Shown here piece by piece: positions 63,401 through 64,000 of a DNA stretch of 64,000 nucleotides. The stretch is from Stercorarius parasiticus (Eukaryota; Chordata; Aves; Charadriiformes; Stercorariidae): the NCBI GenBank assembly GCA_013396915.1, contig VWZL01004335.1, positions 62,001-126,000 on the forward strand, written 5' to 3'. Position 1 is the first letter of the stretch. Each line of letters begins with the position of its first letter. The position numbers and the translations under genes were made by a program. The notes beneath the pieces were generated by a model. The model worked only from the letters and a program-made list of their open reading frames with translations, was not told where the DNA came from and searched no databases.

Positions 63401-64000
63401 GCAGTATTTACAGAAGAAAGACGTGTATTTCATTTTCTGTGCAGTACAGAAAAAACCTCCATCCCAGCCACCAGATTATACTAGAATGATGTTGGTAGTC
63501 CAGACCACTTATTTTTCCCTTGTTACATGAAACTTTCATTTACACTTTTACATAGTAAGAACAGAAAAGCACACAACTGCGTGTACGCGTGCAGCGCTTT
63601 GATTTAATACTGAAGTTATACTCAGATGCTGCTTCTGCAAAAGAGAAGGAGGAGAAAGATTGGTCTAAACTTACAGTTTTCTCTAGAAGAAAAGACGTGT
63701 GTTATGCCACTGTAAGCCTTCAGCAAACAGCCAGTGTTTACCCAGGCATAAGTTGTCAGTGGTTATGCATGGGATGTATCTATATCAGGCTGCAATCTGT
63801 GATGGCTGGCACTCCGAGAGGGAGTCAGTATTTATAGATGCTATTTTTAGGTCTGCAGCAAACGTGCTTTTTAACCTTAGTCACTTAACCTAGCATTTAA
63901 TGCAGTTTACTTTTCAATTTTTTGTTAGTAATATCAGAGAACAGTAATATTAATAAGATTATTTAGAAAAACAAAAAGATGATTATATAGTGAGTAAGGT
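60439..64000 (+). other. MMUT intron, no exon seen
   Basis: The exon at 60323-60438 ends in phase 2 with a GTAGGG donor. The following 3.5 kb shows no exon starting with the expected RCTVG-type continuation. Open frames here (for example 61982-62274 and 63589-63837) lack resemblance to MMUT or any family I know and are taken as intronic noise. Confidence 0.7.

Overview
The window reads as nuclear DNA from a bird. Introns are GT-AG, and CR1 LINE fragments recur, several keeping the avian-type 3' end with repeated ATTCTATG. There is at least one solo retroviral LTR with an exact target-site duplication. The protein-coding genes match a vertebrate block known from mammals (GLYATL3, CENPQ, MMUT), here preceded by a cluster of CYP2-family P450 genes. 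There is no sign of bacterial genes, CRISPR arrays or operons. All exon coordinates below were derived by hand from splice sites, reading phase and family resemblance.

Layout. (1) 1-27.5 kb, plus strand: a tandem CYP2 cluster (CYP2K1-like, probably the CYP2AC clade). It has three states of preservation: a last-exon relic (3769-3945), an eight-exon pseudogene (8416-14632) with two stops, two frameshifts and no visible exon 1, and one complete nine-exon gene for 496 residues (17210-26916). (2) 27.5-31.6 kb: intergenic DNA with weak traces of old coding and LTR sequence. (3) 31,646-35,830, minus strand: GLYATL3, five coding exons, 288 residues, intact. (4) 35.8-41.8 kb: intergenic, with two large CR1 fragments. 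(5) 41,803-46,583, minus strand: CENPQ, eight coding exons, 279 residues. (6) 47,133-47,537: an assembly gap (N), followed by a CpG-rich start region with a perfect NRF1-type palindrome. This is probably the shared promoter of CENPQ and MMUT. (7) 48,995 to the right edge, plus strand: MMUT, eight coding exons for about 557 residues. The C-terminal B12-binding part lies beyond the window.

The genes are neighbours by ancestry rather than a pathway. MMUT (mitochondrial methylmalonyl-CoA mutase) and GLYATL3 (acyl-CoA:glycine acyltransferase family) both handle acyl-CoA. CENPQ is a kinetochore protein that shares its promoter region with MMUT. The P450 is a microsomal monooxygenase of unknown substrate.

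I found no convincing undescribed biological system. The most informative observations are the graded decay of the P450 copies, a CR1 insertion placed directly against the exon-2 donor of the surviving P450, a second CR1 end just upstream of an MMUT acceptor, a perfect 14-bp-arm hairpin in GLYATL3 intron 1, a solo LTR with exact borders, and an unexplained coding-like stretch at 28.26-28.74 kb.
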